Part shown: in pieces, positions 9,341-18,899 of the stretch | Position numbering within the stretch: the first letter of the stretch is position 1 | How the letters are laid out: the number at the start of each line of letters is the position of its first letter | Assembly: GCA_017466365.1 (NCBI GenBank) | Contig: JAFTUG010000016.1 | Span: 310,001-374,000, forward strand | Direction: 5' to 3' | From: Clostridia bacterium | Lineage (GTDB): Bacteria; Bacillota; Clostridia; Oscillospirales; Acutalibacteraceae | Length of the DNA: 64,000 nt | The notes under the pieces: model-generated | Seen by the model: the letters and a program-made list of their open reading frames with translations, nothing else | Told to the model about the DNA's origin: nothing | The model's database searches: none | Made by a program: the position numbers and the translations under genes

Positions 9341-9837
9341 TAGTTCTCGGAATTGACCCCGGCTATGCGATAGTCGGCTACGGCGTTATTGAATATCATA
9401 ATAACCATTTCAGGGTTCTCGATTTCGGTGCGATAACCACCGATGCTCATACCCCTTTCAATGAACGCCTTGAAAGAATATACAACTGCGCCTGCATGCT
9501 TATCGACAGATATCATCCCGATGCCATGGCGATTGAAAAGCTTTTTTTCAACACAAACCAGAAAACGGCGATTGACGTTGCTCAGGCGAGAGGCGTTCTT
9601 GTCCTTGCGGCACAGCAGGCAAAAATGCCGATTTTTGAATATACGCCGCTTCAGGTGAAGCAGAGCGTTGTCGGTTACGGCAGAGCAGAGAAAAAGCAGG
9701 TTCAGGAAATGACAAGAATTATGCTGGGTCTCGAAAAAATCCCGAAGCCCGACGATGCCGCCGATGCCCTTGCCATGGCAATCTGCCATTGCCACAGCGC
9801 AGGGTCGTTAATCGGTGCGCTTCGCTCAAGGTTGTAA
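9337..9837 (+). CDS. ruvC: Holliday junction resolvase RuvC
   Basis: 166 aa with all four acidic catalytic residues of the family: Asp7 (MIVLGIDPGYAIVGYG), Glu67 (AIEKLFF), Asp140 and Asp143 (KPDDAADALAMAICH). It cuts Holliday junctions symmetrically as the endonuclease of RuvABC. Start overlaps the der stop by 4 nt. The 77-nt gap to ruvA is the largest inside the ruv group. Confidence 0.97.
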   Translation: MIVLGIDPGYAIVGYGVIEYHNNHFRVLDFGAITTDAHTPFNERLERIYNCACMLIDRYHPDAMAIEKLFFNTNQKTAIDVAQARGVLVLAAQQAKMPIFEYTPLQVKQSVVGYGRAEKKQVQEMTRIMLGLEKIPKPDDAADALAMAICHCHSAGSLIGALRSRL

Positions 9838-9914
9838 ATTCGTAATTCGGAATGAAGGATAGGCTTCGCCTATAACCATTGTAATGATTATATAATATAC
9901 CAAGGAGCTTAAAT

Positions 9915-10523
9915 ATGTTTTACAGCTTAACGGGAAAAATAGTTTATGCCGATGAGAGTAGTATTGCTCTTGACTGCGGCGGAGTTGCATTCAGACTCTA
10001 TACAACACTTAATACATTAAAAAAATGCGCCGATATCGGTCAGACACAGACTCTTTTCACTCATCTCAACGTGCGTGAGGATGCGCTCGATCTTTTCGGA
10101 TTTGCAGATAAAAACGAGCTTGACTGCTTCAAGATGCTGACGAATGTTTCGGGCGTAGGTCCGAAGGCGGGTCTTGCGATTTTATCGCAGCTTACCCCCG
10201 ATATGCTTGCCGTCAGTGTAGCGGGCGGAGATGTAAAAGCGATAACCGCCGCACAGGGAGTAGGTCCGAAAATTGCGCAGAGAATTGTTCTCGAGCTTAA
10301 GGGCAAGCTTGATGTTTTTGCATCAACCTCCGAGGCTATGGGCAATATTGCCGCCGCACAGAAGGCAACGGTCAGCTATGCAGGCGAGGATGCAGTCAAT
10401 GCACTCGTTATGCTCGGCTACAGCCGCTCGGAAGCAAGCATAGCCGTCGGAAAGCTTGACGGCAACCTTTCAACGGAAGAAATGATAAAGCAGGCTCTCA
10501 AACAGCTTGCAAGAAATTTATAA
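9915..10523 (+). CDS. ruvA: Holliday junction branch migration protein RuvA
   Basis: 202 aa, normal length. Domain I OB-fold (MFYSLTGKIVYADESSIALDCGGVAFRLY), domain II with two helix-hairpin-helix motifs (LTNVSGVGPKAGLAILS and ITAAQGVGPKIAQRIVLELKGKL), and domain III, the RuvB-binding three-helix bundle, at the C-terminus (EDAVNALVMLGYSRSEAS). Forms the tetrameric junction-binding scaffold of RuvAB. RBS AAGGAG. Confidence 0.97.
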   Translation: MFYSLTGKIVYADESSIALDCGGVAFRLYTTLNTLKKCADIGQTQTLFTHLNVREDALDLFGFADKNELDCFKMLTNVSGVGPKAGLAILSQLTPDMLAVSVAGGDVKAITAAQGVGPKIAQRIVLELKGKLDVFASTSEAMGNIAAAQKATVSYAGEDAVNALVMLGYSRSEASIAVGKLDGNLSTEEMIKQALKQLARNL

Positions 10524-10538
10524 TGCAGGAGGGATACC

Positions 10539-11570
10539 GTGGACTTTGATTTTGAAAACAGAATAGTTGCTCCCGAATTCACCTCCTACGAGGATAACGA
10601 TATTGAGTTTTCACTTCGACCCAAGGTGCTTGGTGAATATATCGGTCAGGATAAAGTTAAGGAAAATCTTTCGATATATATTGAAGCGGCACGTCAGAGA
10701 GGCGAGCCTCTTGACCATGTTCTGCTCTATGGGCCTCCGGGACTCGGCAAAACAACCCTCGCAGGCATTATTGCCAACGAAATGGGTGTTAATTTCCGCG
10801 TAACAAGCGGTCCTGCAATCGAAAAACCCGGCGACCTTGCGGCACTTCTCACCAATCTCAACGACGGCGATGTTCTTTTTATCGACGAAATACACCGTCT
10901 TTCGAGAGCGGTTGAGGAAGTTCTTTATCCTGCAATGGAAGATAATGTTCTCGATATCATTATCGGCAAAGGACCTTCCGCACGCTCGATAAGGCTTGAC
11001 CTTCACCGTTTCACCCTTGTCGGTGCAACCACAAGAGCAGGTCAGTTAAGTGCGCCCCTTCGTGACCGTTTCGGAGTTATACTCCGCCTTGAGATGTATA
11101 CCCCCGAGCAGCTTTCGCAGATTGTCAACAGAAGTGCAGGTATTCTTAACATGGATATCGACCCCCACGGTTCAATGGAAATCGCTTCCCGTTCAAGAGG
11201 TACACCCCGTATTGCAAACCGACTTCTCAAAAGAGCAAGGGATTTTGCGCAGGTTATGTGCGACGGCTCAATCAGCAAGGAAGCCGCTTCTCTTGCACTT
11301 GACAGAATGGAGATTGATGCACTCGGTCTTGATTCAATCGACAGACTTATTCTCACAACAATGATTAAGAATTATAACGGCGGCCCCGTTGGTCTTGAAA
11401 CCATTGCGGCGGCAATTGGTGAAGAAGCCGTTACCATAGAAGATGTTTATGAGCCTTATCTCATGCAGGTCGGATTTTTGAGCCGTACCCCCAGAGGCAG
11501 AATGGTAACTCCCGCAGGTTATGCCCATCTCGGAATAGCCATGCCGGGTCAGCAGAGAATGGATGTGTGA
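10539..11570 (+). CDS. ruvB: Holliday junction branch migration helicase RuvB
   Basis: 343 aa from a GTG start behind GGAGGG, 15 nt after ruvA. AAA+ ATPase: Walker [10 protein letters not shown], Walker B LFIDEIHR, sensor 1 GATTRAG, arginine finger region LRDRFG, then a winged helix C-terminus ([20 protein letters not shown]). The motor of RuvAB branch migration. Confidence 0.97.
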   Translation: MDFDFENRIVAPEFTSYEDNDIEFSLRPKVLGEYIGQDKVKENLSIYIEAARQRGEPLDHVLLYGPPGLGKTTLAGIIANEMGVNFRVTSGPAIEKPGDLAALLTNLNDGDVLFIDEIHRLSRAVEEVLYPAMEDNVLDIIIGKGPSARSIRLDLHRFTLVGATTRAGQLSAPLRDRFGVILRLEMYTPEQLSQIVNRSAGILNMDIDPHGSMEIASRSRGTPRIANRLLKRARDFAQVMCDGSISKEAASLALDRMEIDALGLDSIDRLILTTMIKNYNGGPVGLETIAAAIGEEAVTIEDVYEPYLMQVGFLSRTPRGRMVTPAGYAHLGIAMPGQQRMDV

Positions 11571-11573
11571 TTT

Positions 11574-12452
11574 ATGAGAAAAGCAGATAACTGGATTGAC
11601 TATGAGCTTATAGACTGCTCTGACGGAGAAAGACTTGAACGCTGGGGAGATATTATTCTTGTCCGTCCCGACCCTCAGGTCATATGGAAAACACCAAAGG
11701 AAAATCCGCTCTGGTACAATCCCCATGCTATATATAACCGCTCAAACACGGGCGGCGGAAGCTGGAGAGTATGCAAGAAAATGCCTGATGTGTGGCAGAT
11801 AGGTCTTGATGACCTTAAGTTCAACATCAAAACAATGGGCTTCAAGCATACGGGACTTTTCCCCGAGCAGGCAGTTAACTGGAAAATGACAGCTGACATA
11901 ATAAAGAACGCAGGCAGACCCGTAAAGGTGCTTAATCTTTTTGCTTACACGGGCGGTGCAACCGTTGCAGCTCTCAATGCAGGCGCAAGCGTTACCCATG
12001 TTGATGCCTCAAAAGGCATGACATTATGGGCAAAGGAAAATGCGGCGGCCTGCAAGCTTTCCGATGCACCCGTTCGCTGGCTTGTTGATGACTGCATAAA
12101 ATTTGTTCAGCGTGAAATCCGCAGAGGAAATAAATATGACATAATAATCATGGACCCCCCGTCATACGGCAGGGGACCCGGCGGCGAGGTATGGAAGCTT
12201 GAAAACGAGGTTTACGGCTTCGTTGAGCTTTGTTCGGAACTCCTCACCGAAGACTCACTCATGGTTCTGATTAATTCCTACACAACAGGTCTCTCACCCA
12301 GCGTTATGGAATATATACTCGGTGAAACCGTGCAGAAGCAGTTTGACGGTTCAACAACGAGCGATGAAATCGGCATCCCCGTTTCTTCAAAACCCGGCAG
12401 AGTGCTTCCCTGCGGCGCAAGTGCAATCTGGCTCGGAAAGGGAGTTAAATAA
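11574..12452 (+). CDS. Class I SAM-dependent methyltransferase (RlmI/RlmK-like)
   Basis: 292 aa, starting 3 nt after the ruvB stop. An N-terminal beta-rich segment (ERWGDIILVRPDPQVIWKTP) precedes a Rossmann methyltransferase core with motif I VLNLFAYTGGATVAALNAGA, the acidic post-I residue VDAS, and the catalytic-site motif IIMDPPSYGRGPGGEVWKLE. DPPSY and the neighbouring glycines are typical of COG1092 rRNA cytosine-5 methyltransferases, but there is no PUA domain, so the RNA target is uncertain. Its stop overlaps the next start (TAATG). Confidence 0.85.
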   Translation: MRKADNWIDYELIDCSDGERLERWGDIILVRPDPQVIWKTPKENPLWYNPHAIYNRSNTGGGSWRVCKKMPDVWQIGLDDLKFNIKTMGFKHTGLFPEQAVNWKMTADIIKNAGRPVKVLNLFAYTGGATVAALNAGASVTHVDASKGMTLWAKENAAACKLSDAPVRWLVDDCIKFVQREIRRGNKYDIIIMDPPSYGRGPGGEVWKLENEVYGFVELCSELLTEDSLMVLINSYTTGLSPSVMEYILGETVQKQFDGSTTSDEIGIPVSSKPGRVLPCGASAIWLGKGVK

Positions 12453-12835
12453 TGAAAAGCATAAAACCCGGCAGAGGCCCGTCATTTTTGGGCGGTGTAA
12501 TGAGCATAGCATTCGGTCTTTTCGGATTGCTATGGACTGTGATGGTTGTTTCAAGCGGTGGCGGAGCTTTTGCTCTTTTCGGTTTGATTTTTATAGGTAT
12601 TGCTGTTGTAAATGCAATCTATAATTTCAAAAATGCCACGGGCAAAAACCGCTATTCCGAATATGATATCACCGAAAACGGCGAAGAACCCGACCCGTGG
12701 AACGAAGAATTCGGAAACAGATACGAGGGACAAAAAACGCAGCCTCAGACGGCGGCAAAATACTGCCCTTATTGCGGAGAGAAAGCAGAAAAGGATTATA
12801 AATTCTGTTCATCCTGCGGCAGAGAATTGCCGTGA
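12452..12835 (+). CDS. Small membrane protein with C-terminal zinc ribbon
   Basis: 127 aa, not assigned to a known family. The N-terminal half has two transmembrane helices (about 10-30 and 36-56). A polar linker (TENGEEPDPWNEEFGNRYEG) follows, then a C-terminal zinc ribbon with two CxxC knuckles, YCPYCGEK and FCSSCGREL. It overlaps the methyltransferase stop by one base and is followed by two more proteins of the same build. A cytosolic metal knuckle tethered to the membrane is all that can be inferred. Confidence 0.75.
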   Translation: MKSIKPGRGPSFLGGVMSIAFGLFGLLWTVMVVSSGGGAFALFGLIFIGIAVVNAIYNFKNATGKNRYSEYDITENGEEPDPWNEEFGNRYEGQKTQPQTAAKYCPYCGEKAEKDYKFCSSCGRELP

Positions 12836-12856
12836 TAATATTCAGGGGGGATAAAT

Positions 12857-13234
12857 ATGATTTTCATGGCACTTGCATTTGCGATATTCGGCATTGTTTT
12901 TGCGGGCTTCGGAATGCATCTTGATAATATTTTGGTTACCGGCTTCGGAATACTTTTCGTGCTTGGCGCAGTGTTTCTTGTTTATCAGATCGCAAAAGAA
13001 AAAAGACTTCGCAAGCTTTATGAAGAAAACCCCGAAGAATATGAAGCAATGATTGAGGAAGAAGAGAAAGAATGGGAAGAAAAAAATCCCGAAGCTGTTG
13101 AATATGAGAAGGAAATGGAAGAAATCCGTGATTTCGATAACGACAGCGGAAAGGGTTACTGTCCATTCTGCGGAAATTATTCCGTGAATTCCGAAAAAAC
13201 ATGCGAATCATGCGGTGAAAAAGTCGATGAATAA
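12857..13234 (+). CDS. Small membrane protein with acidic linker and zinc ribbon (copy A)
   Basis: 125 aa, RBS AGGGGGG. Two transmembrane helices (about 1-20 and 27-47), a highly charged Glu-rich helix (LYEENPEEYEAMIEEEEKEW), then the tail DFDNDSGKGYCPFCGNY ending CESCGEKVDE. The two CxxC pairs should bind one zinc. The tail is shared almost residue for residue with the next gene, showing tandem duplication of at least the 3' part. Function unknown. Confidence 0.75.
   Translation: MIFMALAFAIFGIVFAGFGMHLDNILVTGFGILFVLGAVFLVYQIAKEKRLRKLYEENPEEYEAMIEEEEKEWEEKNPEAVEYEKEMEEIRDFDNDSGKGYCPFCGNYSVNSEKTCESCGEKVDE
13130..13228 (+). repeat. Direct repeat unit A (zinc-ribbon coding tail)
   Basis: About 99 bp encoding the shared tail; the first 26 bp are identical to 13629-13654 and most of the remainder matches with scattered changes, many at synonymous positions. 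Confidence 0.75.
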
Positions 13235-13322
13235 TTCAGGCAGGCGGCTTCCGTCAACCCATCGGAATTACCGCAAACAGAAGAAAAAACGAATTTTCCC
13301 CCGAACAAAAGGGGACATGGGC

Positions 13323-13733
13323 ATGAAAACACTGGAAGATGCGATAACGATTGCTGTTGTCGGGGTAATCTGGGCAGCAATCTCAATTTTTTCAAAAATG
13401 TGGTTTATGCTTATTTTCACAATTATTCCTATTGTTTGCACGGGATTTGAAATCTATGATTACCGTCTTTCCCGAAAAGCTTACAAAAAGTTTCTCGAAG
13501 AAGAACGTGCTAAACTCGGACTCACAGATACCCCGATTGAAACCGAAGAACCTGAATTTATCGAAGAAGATGATGATGAGGAATACAAGGAATATCTTGA
13601 ATATGTCGAGAAAATAGAGGAACTTCAGGATTTCGATAACGACAGCGGAAAGGGATATTGTCCGCATTGCGGAAATTATGCCGTGAATTCCAAAAAAACC
13701 TGCGAATCATGCGGCGAAAAAGTTTTAGATTAA
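13323..13733 (+). CDS. Small membrane protein with acidic linker and zinc ribbon (copy B)
   Basis: 136 aa from ATG 13323. ATG 13317 is possible, but AAAAGGGG is better spaced from 13323, and the longer in-frame extension back to 13215 overlaps copy A and looks non-coding. Two transmembrane helices (about 5-25 and 27-43), an acidic linker (EEPEFIEEDDDEEYKEYLEY), then DFDNDSGKGYCPHCGNY and CESCGEKVLD. Paralog of the preceding protein in the tail, while the membrane half has diverged. It lies 15 nt before ecfA1. Function unknown. Confidence 0.72.
   Translation: MKTLEDAITIAVVGVIWAAISIFSKMWFMLIFTIIPIVCTGFEIYDYRLSRKAYKKFLEEERAKLGLTDTPIETEEPEFIEEDDDEEYKEYLEYVEKIEELQDFDNDSGKGYCPHCGNYAVNSKKTCESCGEKVLD
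13629..13727 (+). repeat. Direct repeat unit B (zinc-ribbon coding tail)
   Basis: Second copy of the unit at 13130-13228, in the same orientation, about 500 bp downstream. Confidence 0.75.
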
Positions 13734-13748
13734 TTTAGGATTATTACT

Positions 13749-14600
13749 ATGAGCGAAAAAATAATTGAATTTGAAAATGTGACTTATATTTACGAAACCG
13801 AGGATGAGGAAGCTCCCGTTGCAGGCTTTCCTGCTCTCTCGGACGTAAATCTTACCATAAATAAAGGAGAATTCGTTGCTGTGCTCGGTCACAACGGCTC
13901 GGGTAAAAGTACCCTTGCAAAGCTCTGCAATGCCATTCTCGAGCCCACAAAGGGTAAGGTGACTGTCAAAGAAATTGTTCCCGATACCGAGGAAAAGGCA
14001 GATGAAGTGCGCAGAATTGTCGGCATGGTTTTCCAAAATCCCGATAATCAGATTGTTGCAACGATTGTTGAGGATGATGTTGCCTTCGGACCGGAAAATC
14101 TCGGAATTGATCCTTCGGAAATCCGCAGAAGGGTTGATGATGCTCTTAAGTGCGTGAATATGTATGAATTCCGCCACAGAGAGCCCCATAAGCTTTCGGG
14201 CGGTCAGAAGCAGAGAGTTGCAATTGCAGGCGTTATTGCTATGCAGACCGAATGCATTGTTCTCGATGAACCTACTGCCATGCTTGACCCTAAGGGCAGA
14301 GAAGAAGTAATGAACACCGTTAAACGTCTAAATAAAGAAATGGGCATAACCGTTGTTACCGTTACCCACTTTATGGATGAAGCCGTTCAGGCAGACAGAG
14401 TTGTTGTTATGGACGGCGGCAGAGTAGTTATGCAGGGCAAACCGAAAGAGGTTTTCTCAAACGTTGAGAAGCTTCGTTCTTACGGTCTTGACGTTCCGCA
14501 GTCAACCGAGCTATGCCATGTTCTCGGAATAAAAGAGGGCGTTCTCAATGTTGATGAATGCGTTGAAGAAATCGCCCGTGCAATGGGAGGTGCCATATGA
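13749..14600 (+). CDS. ecfA1: Energy-coupling factor transporter ATPase EcfA1
   Basis: 283 aa ABC ATPase with Walker [11 protein letters not shown]-loop [22 protein letters not shown], signature [13 protein letters not shown], Walker [14 protein letters not shown] and switch His in VTHFMDEA. The NPDNQ Q-loop and the C-terminal extension are typical of EcfA proteins. With EcfA2 and EcfT it powers uptake of vitamins or metals through exchangeable S components. Start of an overlapping ecfA1-ecfA2-ecfT-truA unit. Confidence 0.94.
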   Translation: MSEKIIEFENVTYIYETEDEEAPVAGFPALSDVNLTINKGEFVAVLGHNGSGKSTLAKLCNAILEPTKGKVTVKEIVPDTEEKADEVRRIVGMVFQNPDNQIVATIVEDDVAFGPENLGIDPSEIRRRVDDALKCVNMYEFRHREPHKLSGGQKQRVAIAGVIAMQTECIVLDEPTAMLDPKGREEVMNTVKRLNKEMGITVVTVTHFMDEAVQADRVVVMDGGRVVMQGKPKEVFSNVEKLRSYGLDVPQSTELCHVLGIKEGVLNVDECVEEIARAMGGAI

Positions 14601-15463
14601 GTTTTGCGATTGAAACAGTAGGTCTTACCCATTATTATTCAAAAGGCACCGTTTCGCAGGTTGCCGCAATAGATAATGTCAATCTTCAAATAAACAAAGG
14701 CGAGCTTGCCGGTATTATAGGTCATACTGGTTCGGGAAAAAGCACACTCATTTCCCATTTCAACGGACTTTTAAAGCCCGACAGCGGAAAAGTGATTGTT
14801 GACGGCGTTGATATCTGGAAGGATAAGGAAACTCTCAAAAATTCCCGATTTAAAGTCGGACTTTGTTTCCAATATCCCGAGTATCAGCTTTTTGAAGAAA
14901 CCGTTTATAAAGATATTGCTTTCGGGCCGAAAAACATGAAGCTTTCCGAAAATGAAATCAAAGAAAGAGTTCTGCGTGCGGCTGAATTTACGGGTGTAAA
15001 AGCAGAGCATCTCAATAAATCGCCCTTTGACCTTTCGGGCGGTGAGAAAAGAAGAGTTGCAATTGCGGGCGTTATGTCCATGCAGCCCGAAGTGCTTATT
15101 TTCGATGAACCTGCCGCAGGCCTTGACCCGAGAGGCAGAGCGGATTTGATAAATCTTATTAAAAATTACAGAAATCAGACGGGCAGCACCGTTATTATAG
15201 TTTCCCACAGCATGGAGGATATCGCCGAAATGGCGGACAGGGTTATCGTTATGAATAAATCCTCCGTTGCAATGCAGGGAAGCGTTGACGAGGTTTATTC
15301 AAAAGGTGATGAGCTTCGTTCAATGGGTCTTAATGTGCCCGAAATAACCGAAATCTTTGCAAAGCTCCGTTCAAAGGGAATTGATGTTCCTGCGAATGTT
15401 TATACCGTTGAGCAGGGCGCAGAGATACTCCGCAATCTCATGGAGAGGAGGAGTGAAGAATGA
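14597..15463 (+). CDS. ecfA2: Energy-coupling factor transporter ATPase EcfA2
   Basis: 288 aa, start overlapping ecfA1 stop (ATGA). Walker [11 protein letters not shown]-loop [25 protein letters not shown], signature [13 protein letters not shown], Walker [13 protein letters not shown], switch His in VSHSMEDIA. The YPEYQLFE Q-loop distinguishes EcfA2 from EcfA1. Confidence 0.94.
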   Translation: MSFAIETVGLTHYYSKGTVSQVAAIDNVNLQINKGELAGIIGHTGSGKSTLISHFNGLLKPDSGKVIVDGVDIWKDKETLKNSRFKVGLCFQYPEYQLFEETVYKDIAFGPKNMKLSENEIKERVLRAAEFTGVKAEHLNKSPFDLSGGEKRRVAIAGVMSMQPEVLIFDEPAAGLDPRGRADLINLIKNYRNQTGSTVIIVSHSMEDIAEMADRVIVMNKSSVAMQGSVDEVYSKGDELRSMGLNVPEITEIFAKLRSKGIDVPANVYTVEQGAEILRNLMERRSEE

Positions 15464-16275
15464 TAAGAGATATAACCATCGGTCAGTATTATCCCGGGAA
15501 ATCCGTGCTTCATAATCTTGACCCGAGAATAAAGCTTATCGCAACTTTCTGGCTTATCGTTGTTATCTTCCTTTGCAAAAGCTTCTTTTCTCTCGGCTTA
15601 ATTACTCTGACAGCCGTTGCGGCTGCGGCACTTTCAAAAGTACCGCCCAAAATGATTTTAAAGAGCCTGAAGCCGATTGTAATTATTCTTGTTTTCACGG
15701 CGATACTCAATATTTTTTATACTCAAGGCGGCGAAACCTATTTTGAATGGTGGAAGATAACAATAACCGAAAAAGGTATAAACACGGCGATTTTCACAAT
15801 GGTTAGAATAGTAACTCTTGTTGTTATCAGCTCTCTTTTAACCTATACAACAACTCCCACCATGCTTACCGATGCGCTTGAAAGGATACTTTCACCCCTC
15901 AAAGTTTTCAAAATCAAGGTTCATACTCTTGCGATGATGATGACCCTTGCACTTCGCTTCATTCCGACTCTTATCGAAGAAATCGACAGAATAATGAATG
16001 CGCAGAAGGCAAGAGGTGCCGACCTTGAAACGGGCAGTATTTTTCAGCGTACAAAGGCGCTTGTGCCGATTTTTATTCCGCTTATGGTTTCTTCGTTCAG
16101 AAGGGCATATGAGCTTGCGTTTGCGATGACCTGCCGCTGTTATACGGGCGGCGAGGGCAGAACGCGCATGAAGCAGATGAAGATTGCCGCAAGAGATATT
16201 GTTGCAATTGTTGTTTGCACAGCTGTAACTGCAGGTGTTATAGTTCTTAATATATTTTTTGATGCGGTGATTTAA
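15460..16275 (+). CDS. ecfT: Energy-coupling factor transporter transmembrane protein EcfT
   Basis: 271 aa, overlapping ecfA2 by 4 nt. Starts with the family motif LDPRIKLIATFWLIV, has five to six membrane segments, and carries the coupling-helix signature AQKARGADLETG that contacts the ATPases, plus a second coupling region AFAMTCRCYTGG. No S component is nearby, as expected for a group II ECF module that serves several unlinked S proteins. Confidence 0.94.
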   Translation: MIRDITIGQYYPGKSVLHNLDPRIKLIATFWLIVVIFLCKSFFSLGLITLTAVAAAALSKVPPKMILKSLKPIVIILVFTAILNIFYTQGGETYFEWWKITITEKGINTAIFTMVRIVTLVVISSLLTYTTTPTMLTDALERILSPLKVFKIKVHTLAMMMTLALRFIPTLIEEIDRIMNAQKARGADLETGSIFQRTKALVPIFIPLMVSSFRRAYELAFAMTCRCYTGGEGRTRMKQMKIAARDIVAIVVCTAVTAGVIVLNIFFDAVI

Positions 16276-17012
16276 TGCGAAGAAATCTACTTCTTACAAT
16301 TTCATTTGACGGAACAAATTATCACGGCTGGCAGGTTCAGGAAAATGCAGTAACCGTTCAGCAGACCTTGCAGGATGCGCTCGAGCATATCTGTTCAAGG
16401 CGAGATAATGTAGTCGGCTGTTCAAGAACCGACTCGGGTGTTCATGCAAATATGTATTGCTGCAACGTCAGAACAGAAAGTGCCATTGACTGCAAAAAGC
16501 TTATCGGTGCGCTGAATGCGGTGCTTCCGAGAGATATTGCCGCCCTCGACTGCCGTGAAGTTGATTATGATTTCCATGCAAGGTATGACTGCAAGTCAAA
16601 GGAATACATTTATAAAATATGGAATTCACCGAATAAAAACCCGTTTCTTTATAATCACACTCTTCACTATAAGTATCCGCTTGACGAAAAGTTTTTGTCA
16701 CAGCAGGCAAAGGCTTATATAGGAACTCATAAGTTTGATTCCTTTTGCGCCGCAGGCAGCAGCGTAAGCGATACAGAAAGAACGGTAATCAATGCCGGGG
16801 TTGAGCGTGATGGCGATATGGTTATTTTCAGAGTTGAAGCAAACGGTTTTTTATATAATATGGTTCGTATAATGACGGGAACTCTTATTGATATTTCAAG
16901 AGGAAAAATTCCCGCGGATTCAATTAAAAATATTATTTTAGCAGAGAATCGTTTTGCTGCAGGTCATACCGCACCTGCCCACGGTCTTTACCTTAATAAA
17001 ATTTATTATTAA
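16275..17012 (+). CDS. truA: tRNA pseudouridine(38-40) synthase TruA
   Basis: 245 aa, sharing one base with the ecfT stop (TAATG). Catalytic Asp53 lies in CSRTDSGVHAN; other family motifs are ISFDGTNYHGWQVQ, YDFHARYDCKSKEY and ANGFLYNMVRIMTGTL. Linkage to the ecfA1A2T genes is common in Firmicutes. Confidence 0.96.
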   Translation: MRRNLLLTISFDGTNYHGWQVQENAVTVQQTLQDALEHICSRRDNVVGCSRTDSGVHANMYCCNVRTESAIDCKKLIGALNAVLPRDIAALDCREVDYDFHARYDCKSKEYIYKIWNSPNKNPFLYNHTLHYKYPLDEKFLSQQAKAYIGTHKFDSFCAAGSSVSDTERTVINAGVERDGDMVIFRVEANGFLYNMVRIMTGTLIDISRGKIPADSIKNIILAENRFAAGHTAPAHGLYLNKIYY

Positions 17013-17027
17013 TCGGGAGGGGGATAT

Positions 17028-18194
17028 ATGGCAGAGAAAAAAATCATTGATTTAAAGAAAAAAAGAAATGCGATTACCGCAAAAAAAATATTCAAGTGGC
17101 TTCGTATACCGCTGGTTATTCTGGTTGTTGCCGCAGCTTTGTTTTTGAGCGCAAGGCTTATGGGTAATGTTGCGGTCTCTAACATAACGGACAGCATAAG
17201 GCAGGTCAAAACAATTTTCACAAAGAGCGAGGGCTATCCCTATTTGCTTGAAACTCTGAACTACAGAAATGTTGTTCCCGTAGGCGGAGGGCCTCTTGTT
17301 ATTTATGATGATTCAACCCTTGTTCTCAATGCTGCAGCCGATGAAATTTTCAATATGCAGCTCGGATATGCCGATTCAAAGGCGGTAACACGCAACGGAC
17401 GTGCTCTGGTTTACAGCCCTTCTTCAAACGAGGTTATTATTCAGAGCAAAACGGAAAAGCTCGGAAGCATAACAGAGAAAAACCCTGTAACGGCGGCAGC
17501 ACTTGCCGATAACGGCGGCTTTGCAACCTCGCATGCAGCCGATGAAAACCAAAGTGTGTTGAGTGTTTATAACAACAGATTCAAAAAGATTTTTCAGTGG
17601 AACTGTTCACAGGAATTTATAACCGATATCTCACTTTCGGGCAACGGAAAAAGAGTGGCTGTTGCCGCAACGGGAGTTGAGGATGCGGAAATATATACCC
17701 GCATACTTATTTTTGACATTGACTCTTCGGAACCCAAAGCAGATATCAGGTATAACGGAACTATGTTCTTAAGAGTAATCTATACTTCTTCAGGCAGGGT
17801 TATAGCTGTCGGAGATAATAAGACCGTTGTTCACAACAAAAAAGGCGAAGTGCTTGATGAGCTTGTTTATTCGGAGGACAGTCTCGTTGCGGTCTGTGCC
17901 GATGACAGCGGAAACACAACTGTGTGCTACGAGGAATTCGGCGGCTCAAAAACAGGTATCGCAAGATATTCAAGCGGCGGTAAAAAGACCTGCTCAATAG
18001 TTATTGACGGCTTGCCCGACTGTGTTGCGGCTCATGCCGGAAGAATAGCCGTTGCCTCCGGCAATAAGATAACCGTTTATTCTTCAAACGGAAAAGAATC
18101 AAAGGTTATTGAAACCGAAAATCCCGTTGCAAAGGTCTTTATCTGTTCGGGAACGGTTTATACCGTTGAAGGCGGCTCAATACATAAATATTAA
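17028..18194 (+). CDS. DUF5711-like membrane-anchored beta-propeller protein
   Basis: 388 aa, RBS GGGAGGGGG. A Lys-rich cytosolic start (KKIIDLKKKRNAITAKKI), one transmembrane helix (about 24-44), then an extracytoplasmic domain of repeated short beta units (GGGPLVIYDDSTLVLNAAADE; GKRVAVAATG; GRVIAVGDNKTVVH; AGRIAVASGNKITVYS) that reads as a beta-propeller. The arrangement and neighbour cvpA match proteins called DUF5711 in Firmicutes. The family assignment is from memory; function unknown. Confidence 0.65.
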   Translation: MAEKKIIDLKKKRNAITAKKIFKWLRIPLVILVVAAALFLSARLMGNVAVSNITDSIRQVKTIFTKSEGYPYLLETLNYRNVVPVGGGPLVIYDDSTLVLNAAADEIFNMQLGYADSKAVTRNGRALVYSPSSNEVIIQSKTEKLGSITEKNPVTAAALADNGGFATSHAADENQSVLSVYNNRFKKIFQWNCSQEFITDISLSGNGKRVAVAATGVEDAEIYTRILIFDIDSSEPKADIRYNGTMFLRVIYTSSGRVIAVGDNKTVVHNKKGEVLDELVYSEDSLVAVCADDSGNTTVCYEEFGGSKTGIARYSSGGKKTCSIVIDGLPDCVAAHAGRIAVASGNKITVYSSNGKESKVIETENPVAKVFICSGTVYTVEGGSIHKY

Positions 18195-18208
18195 AAGGAG
18201 GAAAAAGC

Positions 18209-18886
18209 ATGGAAATACTTCCCCTTGTTATTGATGCGATACTGATTCTTATTTTTGTCGCAACAATTCTTGACGGCAGAAGAAAAGGTTTTTTTAAAAC
18301 TGTTCTTTCACTTGTTGCAACCGCAGTATCAATTCTTATTGCCTATGAATATTCAGCACCCCTTGCCGAATGGGCTAACGAAGCATTTATACAGAAAGCG
18401 GCGGTAAATACCTTTGCCGAAGCAATATCCGTTCATTTAAGCAGCGGCACGCAGGCAATAATTGATGCTATTCCCGATTACATAGCCAAAGCCGCAGAGG
18501 CAGGCGGAGTTACCGTTTCAGCCGTTGTTGCGGATATCAGTTCTTCGGTTGATGCAGTCAAAGCTGCGGAGCAGATTTACGGCGGTATTTACGGTATTCT
18601 TGTTTTTCCGATTCTCTCCGTAATTGCATTTATAATCATTTATGCGATTTCAAATGCCGTTCTTTCATTCGGAATATCTTTTGTCAATAACATTTTCAAG
18701 CTTCCCGTTCTCAAAAGTCTTAATAAATTTTTCGGCGGAGTTATCGGCGCAGTAAAGGGAATCGTTGTTATTGCAATTTTAAGTGTTGTGCTTGTTGTTG
18801 TATCGCCGATTTTTCCCGATGTTCTCGGTCAGGCGGTAAATTCGTCAAACATTCCGCAGTTTTTTGCGGATATAATATTGAAGTAA
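18209..18886 (+). CDS. CvpA family membrane protein
   Basis: 225 aa, RBS AAAGGAGG. Four predicted transmembrane helices with the N-terminal CvpA pattern IDAILILIFVATILDGRRKGFFKTVLS and C-terminal FNKFFGGVIGAVKG-type glycine motif (NKFFGGVIGAVKGIVVIAIL). Founding members are named for colicin V production, but the general role of the family in Firmicutes is unclear; links to envelope and peptidoglycan stress are reported. Between the DUF5711-like gene and pgsA. Confidence 0.85.
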   Translation: MEILPLVIDAILILIFVATILDGRRKGFFKTVLSLVATAVSILIAYEYSAPLAEWANEAFIQKAAVNTFAEAISVHLSSGTQAIIDAIPDYIAKAAEAGGVTVSAVVADISSSVDAVKAAEQIYGGIYGILVFPILSVIAFIIIYAISNAVLSFGISFVNNIFKLPVLKSLNKFFGGVIGAVKGIVVIAILSVVLVVVSPIFPDVLGQAVNSSNIPQFFADIILK

Positions 18887-18899
18887 TCAGGAGGATATT

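Noticed and set aside
9838..9914. A small gene or promoter between ruvC and ruvA
   Set aside because: Only a short hairpin (ATAGGCTTCGCCTAT) and an unaccompanied TATAAT are present; no -35 box and no credible frame.
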